Shown here one piece after another: positions 34,349-46,144 of a stretch of DNA of 64,000 nucleotides. The stretch lies in the NCBI GenBank assembly GCA_025928545.1, contig JAICJH010000006.1:89784-153783 (forward strand), read 5' to 3'. The DNA comes from Bryobacteraceae bacterium. GTDB taxonomy: Bacteria > Acidobacteriota > Terriglobia > Bryobacterales > Bryobacteraceae. Position numbers and translations under genes: made by a program. The notes below the pieces were generated by a model. That model worked only from the letters and a program-made list of their open reading frames with translations, had not been told where the DNA came from and ran no database searches. Positions within the stretch are counted from its first letter, which is position 1, and every line of letters starts with the position of its first letter.

Positions 34349-35755
34349 ATGGCAAATGCAAAAATTGTAGTGACCCTGGGCCCTGCGAGTGACGCCTTCG
34401 AAACGATCTGTACTCTGATTCGCGCGGGCGCCACCATCTTCCGCCTGAATACCTCCCACGGCACCTGGGATCAACACCAAAAACGCATCGAGACGGTACG
34501 CGCGGCAGAGAAACAAACCGGTATTCCCGTTGGGATTCTGCTGGATCTGCAAGGCCCGAAAATCCGCCTGGGCAAGTTCGCCGCCGGGAGAGTTACGCTC
34601 GAAACCGGCGCTCGTTTCGTGATCACGACCGAGGAAACGGTGGGCGACGAAACCCGCGCTTCCACCATCTATCGAAGATTCGCCAACGATGTCCGGGTAG
34701 GCGATCGCGTGCTCCTGAACGACGGAGCCGTTGCGCTGCGGGCCATCGCATCGGACGGCGTTTCGGTGACCTTCGATGTGGTCTCAGGCGGCCCCATCGG
34801 CGATAACAAGGGCATTAATCTGCCGGGTGTAAAAGTGAGCGCGCCCTCCATGACGCAGAAGGATCTGACAGATCTGCGTGCTGGCCTGCAGGCGGGCGTG
34901 GATTTCGTGGCCATTTCGTTTGTGCGTTCCGCCGCCGACGTGCAGATGGTTCGCGAGCGCATGGGTGCCGCCCGCGTTCCGATCATTGCGAAAATCGAGA
35001 AGCCCGAGGCGGTCCAGGACATCGACGCGATTCTGGATGTTTCCGACGGCATTATGGTGGCGCGAGGCGATCTGGGTGTCGAAATGTCGCTCGAAATGGT
35101 GCCCCCGATTCAGAAACGGCTCATTCGCAAGGCGCGGCGCCGCAACCGGTTTGTGATCACCGCCACCCAGATGCTGGAATCGATGATCGAAAACCCAAAT
35201 CCCACCCGCGCCGAGGTCAGCGATGTGGCCAATGCCGTTTACGATGGCAGCGACGCCGTGATGCTGTCGGCGGAAACCTCCGTCGGAAAACATCCCGTCG
35301 CGGCAGTGGAATTTATGGCGAAAATCGCTGAAGAAGTGGAACGCGGCCTGCGCCGCCGCGGTTTCGCCGAACCGGTGGCTATTGGCACGGATGACTCCGA
35401 AATCGTGGCCGATGCCGCTTTTCACGCGGCTAAATCCGCCGGGGTGGAAGCGATTGTAGTTTTCACGGAAAGCGGCTACAGCGCCCGCCTGATTTCACGC
35501 TTTCGTCCGTTGTTCCGGGTGATCGCAATGGCAAGCTCGCTCGATGTGGTGCGGCGGCTGACCGTGAACTACGGTGTGACCCCCGTCCTCGCACCGCACG
35601 TTACAACCACCGATGAAATGCTCGGACAAATGGATACACTGCTGGTTTCCCGCGAATTTCTGTATCCGGGCAACCGGGTCGTTTTCGTGGCCGGCACCCC
35701 GGTAGGTCGCGCCGGATCCACCAACCTGATGAAGTTGCACACCGTTGAGGGCTAG
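34349..35755 (+). CDS. pyk: Pyruvate kinase
   Basis: A 468-residue glycolytic enzyme: phosphoenolpyruvate plus ADP to pyruvate plus ATP. Active-site elements are VTLGPAS, RLNTSHGT, the Lys strand IIAKIEKPEAVQDIDAIL, the signature MVARGDLGVEMSLEMVPPIQK and FVITATQMLESMI. The regulatory C-terminal domain (~350-468) is present; there is no extra PEP-utiliser domain. It has its own short upstream region, divergent from uppP. Confidence 0.98.
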   Translation: MANAKIVVTLGPASDAFETICTLIRAGATIFRLNTSHGTWDQHQKRIETVRAAEKQTGIPVGILLDLQGPKIRLGKFAAGRVTLETGARFVITTEETVGDETRASTIYRRFANDVRVGDRVLLNDGAVALRAIASDGVSVTFDVVSGGPIGDNKGINLPGVKVSAPSMTQKDLTDLRAGLQAGVDFVAISFVRSAADVQMVRERMGAARVPIIAKIEKPEAVQDIDAILDVSDGIMVARGDLGVEMSLEMVPPIQKRLIRKARRRNRFVITATQMLESMIENPNPTRAEVSDVANAVYDGSDAVMLSAETSVGKHPVAAVEFMAKIAEEVERGLRRRGFAEPVAIGTDDSEIVADAAFHAAKSAGVEAIVVFTESGYSARLISRFRPLFRVIAMASSLDVVRRLTVNYGVTPVLAPHVTTTDEMLGQMDTLLVSREFLYPGNRVVFVAGTPVGRAGSTNLMKLHTVEG

Positions 35756-35759
35756 GCGA

Positions 35760-36695
35760 ATGAAGTTTCCGCCGCCAGGCCGGATGTTCGATATCGGAGG
35801 CCGGCGGTTGCACCTTCACGTTTCAGGCCAGCGAAATTCCGGGAGCGCGGTAATTCTGGAGGCCGGGCTGGCCGCGACTTCGCTCAGCTGGGCCACGGTC
35901 CAGCCGCTGATTGCCGAATTCGCCTGCGTCGCCAGTTATGACCGCGCAGGCCTGGGATGGAGCGACGATGCTGTCGCGCCCGCAACTGCGCTGAGCGCGG
36001 TGAACGATCTGCACGCCCTGTTGGAATCCGCGAATCTGCCAGGTCCGTTCATTCTGGTGGGGCACTCGTTCGGTGGTTTGATCGTCCGCCTTTATCAACA
36101 GCTTCATCCGGAACAGGTGGCGGGGCTGGTTCTGGTGGACCCCGTGGTGAGGGCGGAATGGCGCGGACCGACGGCCGCCCGGGGGAAAATGCTGGCTCGC
36201 GGCGCCATGCTGTCGCGCCGAGGCGCGTGGCTGGCGCGCGCAGGGGTTGTCCGCTTCGCCTTGGAACGTCTCACCGGCGGGGCGGAACGTCTGCCTGGCT
36301 TGCTCGCCAGAGCCTTCGCGGGTCGCAAGGCTTCGGGAATTGCCAGCCGGCTGGTCGGAGAGGTCCGCAAGATTCCGCGCGAACTCTGGCCCGCGGTTGC
36401 AGCGCACTGGAGTGAAGAACGCTGCTTTCGCATGATGGCGGAATATCTTGAAAAGCTTCCGCTCAGCGTTAGCCAGCTTGACGAGGAACGCACCCTGACG
36501 GATCTGCCGATCACCGTCCTCTCTTCGGCCAATGCCACCAGCGAAGGTCTCGCGGAGCACCACGGCGAAGCGGGCTTGTCCACAACAGGGAAACACACGG
36601 TTGTACCGGAAACCGGCCACTGGATCAACCTGGATGCGCCGGAAGCGATTGCGGAGGCCGTCCGCGATCTTCACGAAAAAATTCAGCCGAGGTAA
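35760..36695 (+). CDS. Alpha/beta hydrolase
   Basis: A 311-residue alpha/beta-fold hydrolase. The nucleophile elbow is VGHSFGGLIVRL (Ser), the acid residue is likely the Asp in PITVLSS...or nearby, and the His is in VPETGHWINLDAPEAI. An oxyanion-type region follows GRRLHLHVSG. No signal peptide. It begins four bases after the pyk stop with a GAGGG site inside pyk, so it is likely co-expressed. The substrate is unknown. Confidence 0.87.
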   Translation: MKFPPPGRMFDIGGRRLHLHVSGQRNSGSAVILEAGLAATSLSWATVQPLIAEFACVASYDRAGLGWSDDAVAPATALSAVNDLHALLESANLPGPFILVGHSFGGLIVRLYQQLHPEQVAGLVLVDPVVRAEWRGPTAARGKMLARGAMLSRRGAWLARAGVVRFALERLTGGAERLPGLLARAFAGRKASGIASRLVGEVRKIPRELWPAVAAHWSEERCFRMMAEYLEKLPLSVSQLDEERTLTDLPITVLSSANATSEGLAEHHGEAGLSTTGKHTVVPETGHWINLDAPEAIAEAVRDLHEKIQPR

Positions 36696-36734
36696 TATCC
36701 GTCTTTTTTGACTGCTCTACGAGGACGAGGGGAT

Positions 36735-36944
36735 ATGGTCCAATTGCCTTCGTGGCTCGATTCCGTCAGGATTTGCGCATATTCAGACGATGACCGCCAT
36801 CTCGGCCACGTCGTTCGCATCGGCGAAGGCTGGATGGCATACGACGCGACCCACGTGAATACCCAAGGCAATGCGTTCCGCCCGATCGGCTTTTTCCTCA
36901 CTGTCGACAACGCGAAAGAGGCGGTCCAACGTGCAATCGCTTAG
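36735..36944 (+). CDS. Small hypothetical protein
   Basis: A 69-residue protein (MVQLPSWLDSVRICAYSDDDRHLGHVV...), about 40 bases after the hydrolase, with a GAGGGG site five bases before the ATG. The sequence is compact and mixed alpha/beta (VRIGEGWMAYDATHVN, TVDNAKEAVQRAIA). No membrane helix and no family recognised. The frame is open for nine more codons upstream. Confidence 0.6.
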   Translation: MVQLPSWLDSVRICAYSDDDRHLGHVVRIGEGWMAYDATHVNTQGNAFRPIGFFLTVDNAKEAVQRAIA

Positions 36945-37096
36945 CCGCCAGGTGTCCCGCAGCGAATTCTGGGCCCGGATTACGTCTTGGTGGGGATTCC
37001 GCTCGGAACGCCGACGCGTAATTCGCCAGTTCCGGCTCGAAAAGCGAGCCCTCCGCAGGTTTCAGTAGGATTACCCGCGATCACGGGGGTGATAGC

Positions 37097-37120
37097 ATGA
37101 AAAATTCCCCCCTCCTGTAA
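37097..37120 (+). promoter_or_regulatory. Seven-codon leader frame overlapping the hisS start
   Basis: An ATG at 37097 preceded by GGGGGTG opens M-K-N-S-P-L-L-stop, and the stop TAA shares its last A with the hisS ATG (TAATG). The hisS start has no ribosome site of its own; CCTCC stands in front of it. The leader has no His codons, so it points to translational coupling rather than attenuation. Confidence 0.5.
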
Positions 37121-38361
37121 TGATTCGAGCCGTAAAAGGAACCCGGGACTTATTGCCTCCGGACACCGCTGTGTGGAACCGGGTAGAAGCGATTTCCCGT
37201 GAGGTTTTCCGCGCCTACAATTATCAGGAAATCCGGACCCCGATTCTCGAGGAAGAGCAGCTGTTTGCGCGCGGGGTCGGCACCGATACGGACATTGTTT
37301 CCAAGGAGATGTACGCTTTCGAAGACCGCGACGGTTCGAGGCTGGTTCTTCGCCCGGAAAACACGGCTTCGGTGATTCGCGCCTATATCGAGCACCGCCT
37401 CGATCAGCGTCCTGGGGTTCAGAAGCTCTATTACATCGGGCCGATGTTCCGCCGGGAGCGCCCGCAGAAGGGCCGGTACCGCCAGTTTTTCCAGATCGGC
37501 GCGGAAGCCATCGGGTCGGAATCGCCTTTCGTGGATGCGGAAGTCATCGAGATGGTTTCCGAGCTGTTGACCCGGGCGGGCCTCAGCGGCTTTACGCTGC
37601 TGATCAATTCGGTAGGCTGCCAGAATTGCCGGCCTCAATATGTCGAGAAGCTACGCGCGGCATTGCAGCCGGTCGCCCCACACCTCTGCACGGATTGCCA
37701 GCGGCGCGCCGAGACGAATCCCCTGCGCGTGCTCGATTGCAAAGTGCCGGAAGATCAGGCGGCAATCAATGCGCTGCCGACCATTCTCGACAGCCTTTGC
37801 GATGTTTGCGAGCCGCATTTTGCGAAGGTGCAGGGATTCCTGACCGATCGCGGGATTGCTTTTGAAGTGAAGCCGCGGCTGGTGCGGGGGCTCGATTACT
37901 ACATGCGGACCACGTTCGAAGTGACGCACGGCGATTTAGGTGCACAGAACTCGGTGCTGGGCGGCGGCCGATATGACGGGCTGGCGGAATCGCTCGGCTC
38001 GAACATCCATTCGCCGGGGATCGGATTCTCCATCGGCGAGGATCGCCTGGTGATGACAGTCGCGCAGGGTGGCGACTCAGCGCTGGACGTATTCATAGCA
38101 CCACTGGGCGACGCTGCTTTAAGCCACGCGGGCGTTCTGGCGCGCGACCTGCGGCGTGCCGGCATCTCGGTGGAAGTCGCGCCCAACATGAAGCTGAAAC
38201 GCGCTATGGAACTGGCGAATAAAGCTGCCGCCCGTTACGCGCTGATTTTGGGCGACGACGAAATCGCAGCCGGTGTGTACACGCTGAAGAACATGCAGTC
38301 GACGGAACAACATCGCGTGACGCGCGAAGAATTATCCAAGACCATTGGAAACAGGAATTGA
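37120..38361 (+). CDS. hisS: Histidyl-tRNA synthetase
   Basis: A 413-residue class II synthetase. Motif 1 lies near the N-terminus, motif 2 is FYIGPMFRRERPQKGRYRQFFQIGAEAIG, the His-A loop is RGLDYYMRTTFEVTHG and motif 3 is GGGRYDGLAESLG...GIGFSIGEDRL. The C-terminal anticodon domain (~330-413) contains ARDLRRAGISVEV. Together with aspS it forms the usual hisS-aspS operon, two bases apart. Confidence 0.98.
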   Translation: MIRAVKGTRDLLPPDTAVWNRVEAISREVFRAYNYQEIRTPILEEEQLFARGVGTDTDIVSKEMYAFEDRDGSRLVLRPENTASVIRAYIEHRLDQRPGVQKLYYIGPMFRRERPQKGRYRQFFQIGAEAIGSESPFVDAEVIEMVSELLTRAGLSGFTLLINSVGCQNCRPQYVEKLRAALQPVAPHLCTDCQRRAETNPLRVLDCKVPEDQAAINALPTILDSLCDVCEPHFAKVQGFLTDRGIAFEVKPRLVRGLDYYMRTTFEVTHGDLGAQNSVLGGGRYDGLAESLGSNIHSPGIGFSIGEDRLVMTVAQGGDSALDVFIAPLGDAALSHAGVLARDLRRAGISVEVAPNMKLKRAMELANKAAARYALILGDDEIAAGVYTLKNMQSTEQHRVTREELSKTIGNRN

Positions 38362-38363
38362 CC

Positions 38364-40163
38364 ATGCAGTCAGGCACGAAACACAAATACCGAACTCATA
38401 CATGCGGCGAGTTGCGAGGCTCGCATACCGGAACCGAAGTGCGGCTTTCCGGCTGGCTGCGTAATCGCAGGGACCACGGCGGCGTTTATTTCATCGATCT
38501 GGCCGACCATTACGGCGTGACGCAGTTAGTAATCGAGCCCGGCACGTCGTTCTACGACCTGCTTTCCAGCTTGCCGAAAGAAACTGTAATCCGCGTGGAC
38601 GGCAACGTAGTGGCGCGCGACGCCGGTGCCGTGAATCCCGGTATGGTGACCGGTGAGATTGAAGTGAGGGTGACCGATGCCGAGTTGCTGGGTTCCACCG
38701 AGCCTGTGCCGTTCAGCGTGTTTCCGGAATCCAATGTGCCAGAAGATCTTCGCCTGACGTATCGTTTTCTCGATCTTCGGAAATCGAAGATGCATGCGAA
38801 TATTCTGCTGCGCTCGAAAATCATCGCCAGCATTCGCCGGCGGATGGTGGACCTCGGCTTCGTGGAATACCAGACCCCGACCCTGACCGCGTCGAGCCCG
38901 GAAGGCGCGCGCGACTTCCTGGTGCCGTCCCGACGCCATCCTGGCAAGTTTTACGCACTGCCACAGGCGCCGCAGATGTTCAAGCAGTTGATCATGGTTT
39001 CCGGCTTCGACCGGTACTTCCAGATTGCGCCCTGCTACCGCGACGAAGATTCGCGCGCGGACCGTTCGCCGGGCGAGTTCTATCAGCTCGATCTGGAAAT
39101 GAGTTTCGTCACCCAGGACGATGTGTTCAAAGCGGTCGAGACCCTGTTGACCGGATTGTTTGCCGAGTTCCGGGCCGATCGTCCGATTACTTCCGCGCCG
39201 TTTCCGCGCATTCCGTATTCCGAGGCAATGCTCCGCTACGGCTCCGATAAACCCGATCTGCGAAACCCGCTGGTGATTCGGGATCTCAGCCCGATGTTCA
39301 AAGAGTCTTCCTTCCGCGCGTTTGCCGGCAAGACCATTCGGGCGATCAACATTCCGAAGGGTGCGAGCAATTCGCGTTCGTTCTTCGACAAGCTGGAAGA
39401 GCAGGCGAAGTCTGGCGGCGCTGCCGGTCTTGCGTGGCTGACGGTGGAAGCGGATGGATCTCTCAAGGGGCCGATTGCCAAGTTCCTGACGCCGGAGAAC
39501 GTAGAGACGCTGAAGACTGAGTGCAATGCACTAGTCGGCGATGCGGTCATCATTCTGGCGGATACGGACGTCGCGAAGATGTGCAAGATCCTGAGTGGTT
39601 TGCGCGACAACCTGGGCCGGCAACTGGGGCTGATCGAAGAAAACGTTTACAAGTGCTGCTGGATTGTCGATTTTCCGATGTACGAACTCGACGACAACGG
39701 AAAGGTCGCATTCAGCCACAATCCGTTCTCGATGCCGCAGGGTGGGCTGGACGCACTCAACAATCAGGATCCGCTTACGATCAAAGCGTTCCAGTACGAC
39801 ATCGTCTGCAACGGCTACGAGTTGTCATCGGGCGCGATCCGCAACCATCAGCCGGAGATCATGTATCGGGCTTTCGAACTCGCGGGGTATCAGCGCGAGG
39901 AAGTGAATTCACGGTTCAAGGCGCTGATTAACGGTCTGAAGTACGGCGCGCCGCCACACGGCGGTATCGCTCCCGGCGTGGATCGCATCGTGATGCTCTT
40001 GGCCGACGAACCAAATATTCGCGAAGTCATCATGTTCCCGATGAATCAGAACGCGGAAGACATGATGATGAACGCGCCGAACACGGTTCGCCCGGAGCAA
40101 CTGCGGGAACTGCATATCCGCGTAGTGGAACCGCCGGCAAAGAAGACCGCGGAACCGGCTTAG
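38364..40163 (+). CDS. aspS: Aspartyl-tRNA synthetase (bacterial type)
   Basis: About 599 residues: an OB anticodon domain (~1-115), class II core with FPQAPQMFKQL, RDEDSRADRSPGEFYQLDLEMSF and the motif 3 region GGIAPGVDRIVML, and a GAD insertion (~300-420) found only in bacterial AspRS. In the anticodon domain the sequence reads RNRRDHGGVYFIDL; a His at this position marks the non-discriminating enzymes that also charge tRNA-Asn. The start is the ATG at 38364; a TTG six bases earlier is possible. Confidence 0.97.
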   Translation: MQSGTKHKYRTHTCGELRGSHTGTEVRLSGWLRNRRDHGGVYFIDLADHYGVTQLVIEPGTSFYDLLSSLPKETVIRVDGNVVARDAGAVNPGMVTGEIEVRVTDAELLGSTEPVPFSVFPESNVPEDLRLTYRFLDLRKSKMHANILLRSKIIASIRRRMVDLGFVEYQTPTLTASSPEGARDFLVPSRRHPGKFYALPQAPQMFKQLIMVSGFDRYFQIAPCYRDEDSRADRSPGEFYQLDLEMSFVTQDDVFKAVETLLTGLFAEFRADRPITSAPFPRIPYSEAMLRYGSDKPDLRNPLVIRDLSPMFKESSFRAFAGKTIRAINIPKGASNSRSFFDKLEEQAKSGGAAGLAWLTVEADGSLKGPIAKFLTPENVETLKTECNALVGDAVIILADTDVAKMCKILSGLRDNLGRQLGLIEENVYKCCWIVDFPMYELDDNGKVAFSHNPFSMPQGGLDALNNQDPLTIKAFQYDIVCNGYELSSGAIRNHQPEIMYRAFELAGYQREEVNSRFKALINGLKYGAPPHGGIAPGVDRIVMLLADEPNIREVIMFPMNQNAEDMMMNAPNTVRPEQLRELHIRVVEPPAKKTAEPA

Positions 40164-40164
40164 C

Positions 40165-41523
40165 CTAAACGTCGGAAAGGTGTTCGGCTTCGCCGGTGCT
40201 GTCGCCGAACTTATCGGTCTTCACGCCGCCCTTATCGAGCATGGTGAGCAGCAGATTGTTCATCGGCGTCTCGGCGGGATACGCGATGTGGCGGCCGCCC
40301 TTCACCGAGCCGTTCGCGCCGCCGACCAGCACCAGCGGCAGGTCGTGATGGGTGTGCTGATTGCCGTCATTAATGCTGCTGCCATAGAGGAGCAGCGAGT
40401 GATCGAGCAATGAACCATCGCCATCCGGCGTGTTTTTCATCTTGTCCACGTAATAAGCGAAAGTCTTGACGTGGACCTCGTTGATTTTGATCGTCTTCTC
40501 GATCTTCTCCGGGTCCTGCTGGTGGTGGGTGACGGAGTGATGGCCATCGGGGACGCCCACCTGTTTGTAACTTCGGTTGCTGCCTTCGCGCGCGATCATC
40601 AGCGTTCCGACGCGTGTCAGATCCGCCTGGAAGGCGATCACCTGAAGATCGATCATCAGCTTCGCGTGCTCATCGAATTCGTCCGGAATGCCAAGTGGCT
40701 TTTCAACCAGCGGCATCTTGAAATTCGCATTCTGCGCTTCCGCCAGCTGAATACGGCGTTCGATATCGCGGATCGCATCGAGGTATTCGGTCAGCTTGCC
40801 CTTATCGCGCGCGCCCAGGCCGGTCTTCATACGCGACACGTCTTCCATCATGAAGTCCAGAATGCTGCTGTCTTCCTTCATGCGGGCCAGGCGGGCTTTC
40901 GGATCGGTGCTCTGACCGTCGCCGAATAACTGTTCGAATACCGAGCGGGGGTTCACGTCCACAGGAAGCGGCGTTGTAGCGGATCGCCAGGAGACGGTGT
41001 TCGTATACGCGCAGCTGTAACCGGAGTCGCAGCCACCGGCAAGACCCGCCGCTTCGAGGCCCAGTTCGAGTGAGGCGATCTGGGTGTGCTTACCAAGTTC
41101 TCTGGCGGCGATCTGATCGGCCGAAATGCCGCAGTGGATGTCCGCGCCTTCGGTCTTCTTCGGATGCACGCCGGTCAGCCAACTGGCGCCAGCGCGCGCG
41201 TGGTCGCCCGCGCCGTCCTGCAACGCGCGTCCGCCATTCTGAGTGAGGCCGCTGACCACGAGCAGGTTATCGCGGTAGGCTTCAAGAGGCTTCATGGTGG
41301 AGGCGAACTGAAAATCCCTGCCCGTCGTGGTGGGTTTCCATTCGCCCTTGAGATTGATGATGCCGTTGGGAACGTAGGCGAAACCCAGACGCACCGGCGC
41401 CTTCGACTCGGCGGCCTTCATCATGGCTGGAATCATCGCGTCCAGCAGCGGCAGAGCCATGGTGGTGCCTGCCAGGCCTCTCAAAAACGCGCGGCGATCG
41501 ATGGCTTTTCGGGTGAGTATCAT
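40165..41523 (-). CDS. DUF1552 exported protein
   Basis: A 452-residue protein with a twin-arginine signal (DRRAFLRGLAGTTMALPLLDAM). The rest matches DUF1552, a domain common in Planctomycetes, Verrucomicrobia and Solibacter-type Acidobacteria: RLGFAYVPNGIINLKGEWKP, DHARAGASWLTGVHPKKTEG, LLYGSSINDGNQHTHHDLPLVLVGG. The fold resembles sulfatase/alkaline phosphatase relatives, but no function is proven. It is three bases from the stop of the big DUF1592 cytochrome gene, the usual partner. Confidence 0.92.
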   Translation of the reverse strand: MILTRKAIDRRAFLRGLAGTTMALPLLDAMIPAMMKAAESKAPVRLGFAYVPNGIINLKGEWKPTTTGRDFQFASTMKPLEAYRDNLLVVSGLTQNGGRALQDGAGDHARAGASWLTGVHPKKTEGADIHCGISADQIAARELGKHTQIASLELGLEAAGLAGGCDSGYSCAYTNTVSWRSATTPLPVDVNPRSVFEQLFGDGQSTDPKARLARMKEDSSILDFMMEDVSRMKTGLGARDKGKLTEYLDAIRDIERRIQLAEAQNANFKMPLVEKPLGIPDEFDEHAKLMIDLQVIAFQADLTRVGTLMIAREGSNRSYKQVGVPDGHHSVTHHQQDPEKIEKTIKINEVHVKTFAYYVDKMKNTPDGDGSLLDHSLLLYGSSINDGNQHTHHDLPLVLVGGANGSVKGGRHIAYPAETPMNNLLLTMLDKGGVKTDKFGDSTGEAEHLSDV

Positions 41524-41526
41524 TTG

Positions 41527-43884
<2,358 letters not shown>

Positions 43885-43909
43885 GGACCCTAATTTATTC
43901 TAAGTTATT

Positions 43910-43928
43910 CTGAAAGCTGACATTTCAG
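43910..43928. promoter_or_regulatory. Small dyad between divergent DUF1592 and ankyrin genes
   Basis: CTGAAA-N7-TTTCAG in the 60-base divergent spacer. It is the only symmetric element there and could be shared by both promoters. Weak evidence. Confidence 0.3.
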
Positions 43929-43944
43929 CCATAATCAAAATATC

Positions 43945-45339
43945 ATGACGTCTCACTCGCTCTTCCGCGAATACAGCCGGGCCGGATACATCGCATCCGG
44001 GGTACTCGCGATCGTTTCGATTTGCGTCGCCGGTTCCGGCACGGCACTGGATCTGCGGCTTGTGAATGCGGCGAAGACGGGCGACCAAAAAGCCGTTGCA
44101 GCGCTGATCAAAGAGAAGGTGGATGTAAACGCCACCACGCCCGGAGGCGCAACACCGCTGGCATGGGCGGCGCAAAATGCGAACGACGAAATCGCTCAGT
44201 TGCTTTTGGCGGCGGGCGCGAAACCCGATATCGCGAATGACAATGGCGAATCTCCCTTGACACTGGCCTGCGCGAATGGAGACAGCGTTCTGGTTCAGAA
44301 GTTGCTGGATGCGGGAGCGAATGCGAAGGCAGCGCGATGGAACGGTGAAACGGCACTGATGATTTGTGCGGGTAACGGGAAAGCCGACGCTGTTCAGCGA
44401 CTGATCGCACACGGCGCGGATATCGCGGCAGTGGATCGGAGCAAGGGACAAAACGCAATGATGTGGGCAGCGGCGCAGGGCCGCGCGTCCGTGGTGAAGC
44501 TTCTGGCGGCTCGTGGAGCCGATGTCAACGCCGCATCGAAAGGCAATTTTACGCCGATCATGTTCGCAGCCGAAAAGGGAGATGCGGAAACTGTCAAGGC
44601 GCTTGTGGCGGCTGGCGCCGATGTAAACAAGGCGCTGCCGGATGGCACTAATCCAATCATGATCTCGTCGAATCTCAAGCAACCGGCGGCTGTATCGGCG
44701 CTGCTGGATGCCGGTGCGACTCCGACTGTGGCGGATACGGCAGGCAATACGCCACTGCATGCGGCGGCCCAGGCGGGAGATTCGGCATTAGTGAAGCAAC
44801 TGATTTCGAAAGGCGCGAACCCGAATGCGAAGACGGTAACGTTGGCGACAGGCCGCGGGCGCGGGGGTGGAGGCGGCCGCGGCGGCCCCTCCGGTGAGCA
44901 GACTCCTCTGATGCTGGCAGCAAAGGCAGGGCACGTGGAAACGATGAAGGCCCTGGTCGACGGCGGCGCGGATCCGAAAATGAAGGCGCAGGACGGCACG
45001 ACACTGCTGATGTCGGCGGCAGGCAGCGGTCACGTGGAAGCCGTGCGTTATGCCTACGAACTGGACCCTGACCCGAAGACTGTGCAGGCTCTGAATCAGA
45101 GTGGGAATAACGCAGTTCACATGTCGGTCACGGGGACGGGGAATCTGGTGCCGCAGAAATCTATTTGCGAAGTGATTCAGTTTCTCTCGGATAAGGGCGT
45201 GGATGTCGATATGAAGAACGGGGCGGGGAGAACGGCGATTCAGATCGCGAATGGCTTGCCGATTGATACGGCGGTGGATCTGATGGTGGCGATATTGACA
45301 AAGCAGGGACGGACTCCACTGGCTTCGCCGAAGCGCTAA
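43945..45339 (+). CDS. Exported ankyrin-repeat protein
   Basis: A 464-residue protein with an N-terminal signal/anchor (SGVLAIVSICVAGSG). At least ten ankyrin repeats of about 33 residues follow (DVNATTPGGATPLAWAAQNANDEIAQLLLAAGAKPDIAND, and so on). A GRGRGGGGGRGGPSG insert interrupts the series at ~300. Ankyrin proteins of this kind often sit next to DUF1552/DUF1592 genes in Acidobacteria and Planctomycetes, suggesting a scaffold role in the same envelope system. It is divergent from that operon. Confidence 0.93.
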   Translation: MTSHSLFREYSRAGYIASGVLAIVSICVAGSGTALDLRLVNAAKTGDQKAVAALIKEKVDVNATTPGGATPLAWAAQNANDEIAQLLLAAGAKPDIANDNGESPLTLACANGDSVLVQKLLDAGANAKAARWNGETALMICAGNGKADAVQRLIAHGADIAAVDRSKGQNAMMWAAAQGRASVVKLLAARGADVNAASKGNFTPIMFAAEKGDAETVKALVAAGADVNKALPDGTNPIMISSNLKQPAAVSALLDAGATPTVADTAGNTPLHAAAQAGDSALVKQLISKGANPNAKTVTLATGRGRGGGGGRGGPSGEQTPLMLAAKAGHVETMKALVDGGADPKMKAQDGTTLLMSAAGSGHVEAVRYAYELDPDPKTVQALNQSGNNAVHMSVTGTGNLVPQKSICEVIQFLSDKGVDVDMKNGAGRTAIQIANGLPIDTAVDLMVAILTKQGRTPLASPKR

Positions 45340-45364
45340 TTGCCGCGAAACTGCTATTGTCGTC

Positions 45365-46144
45365 TTGTTGGCGAAACCTGTCGCATTGATTACGGGGGCA
45401 TCGAGCGGAATCGGGGAGACGTTCGCGCGCAAGTTGGCTGCGCGCGGATATGACCTGATCCTTGTGGCGCGGCGTGAAGACCGGCTACGGGCACTGGCTG
45501 CGGACCTTCCGGCGCAGGCGGAAATTATCACCGCCGACCTTACGGATCATGACGGATTGAGCGTGGTGGAAGCGGCGATTCGAGAATCCGCACGCCTCGA
45601 ATTACTCGTCAACAATGCCGGGTTCGGAACTCTGGGCCGGTTCTGGGAGGCAGACCTGCATGGCCAGGAGCAGATGCACAAGCTGCATGTGATGGCTGCA
45701 ATGCGGCTCTCGCATGCCGCGTTGGCGGCGATGGTTCCGCGCAACCGGGGCGGGGTCATCAACGTGTCTTCAGTGGCGGCGTTCGGGCAGACGGAAGGCA
45801 ACGTCAGTTACTGCGCCACCAAAACGTGGATGAACGCCTTCACCCAGGGGCTGGACGTGGAATTGCACGCAATCGGCTCGAAGGTGAAGGTGCAGGCGCT
45901 GTGTCCTGGCTTTACGCTGAGTGAATTTCACGACACACTCGGAGTGGACCGCAAGAATATTCCCGGGTTTCTTTGGATGAAGGCCGATGCCGTTGTGGAA
46001 GCGTCGCTGCGGGGCTACGATCGCGGAGATGTGATCGTGATTCCGGGCGCGGTCTACAAAATCGGTTCGGCGTTGATGCGCCATCTGTCGCATGGATTGA
46101 AGCGCGGCATCGGCAAACCATGGGGAAAGGATAAGCGGGTTTGA
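45365..46144 (+). CDS. SDR-family oxidoreductase
   Basis: A 259-residue short-chain dehydrogenase: TGASSGIGE cofactor loop, Arg-rich NADP-type segment VARREDRL, NNAGFGT, catalytic Ser in NVSSVAAFGQ and YCATK. The substrate loop ends in a C-terminal basic helix (HGLKRGIGKPWGKDKRV), as in the DltE/YqjQ-type SDRs. The start is TTG. The stop overlaps the TTG of the next gene. Confidence 0.9.
   Translation: MLAKPVALITGASSGIGETFARKLAARGYDLILVARREDRLRALAADLPAQAEIITADLTDHDGLSVVEAAIRESARLELLVNNAGFGTLGRFWEADLHGQEQMHKLHVMAAMRLSHAALAAMVPRNRGGVINVSSVAAFGQTEGNVSYCATKTWMNAFTQGLDVELHAIGSKVKVQALCPGFTLSEFHDTLGVDRKNIPGFLWMKADAVVEASLRGYDRGDVIVIPGAVYKIGSALMRHLSHGLKRGIGKPWGKDKRV

Noticed and set aside
36945..37096. 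RNA gene or T-box between the small protein and hisS
   Set aside because: Only a short GGCTCG/CGAGCC hairpin is visible and the T-box consensus is absent.
37097..37120. Leader as a histidine attenuator
   Set aside because: The seven codons contain no His and no terminator hairpin follows.
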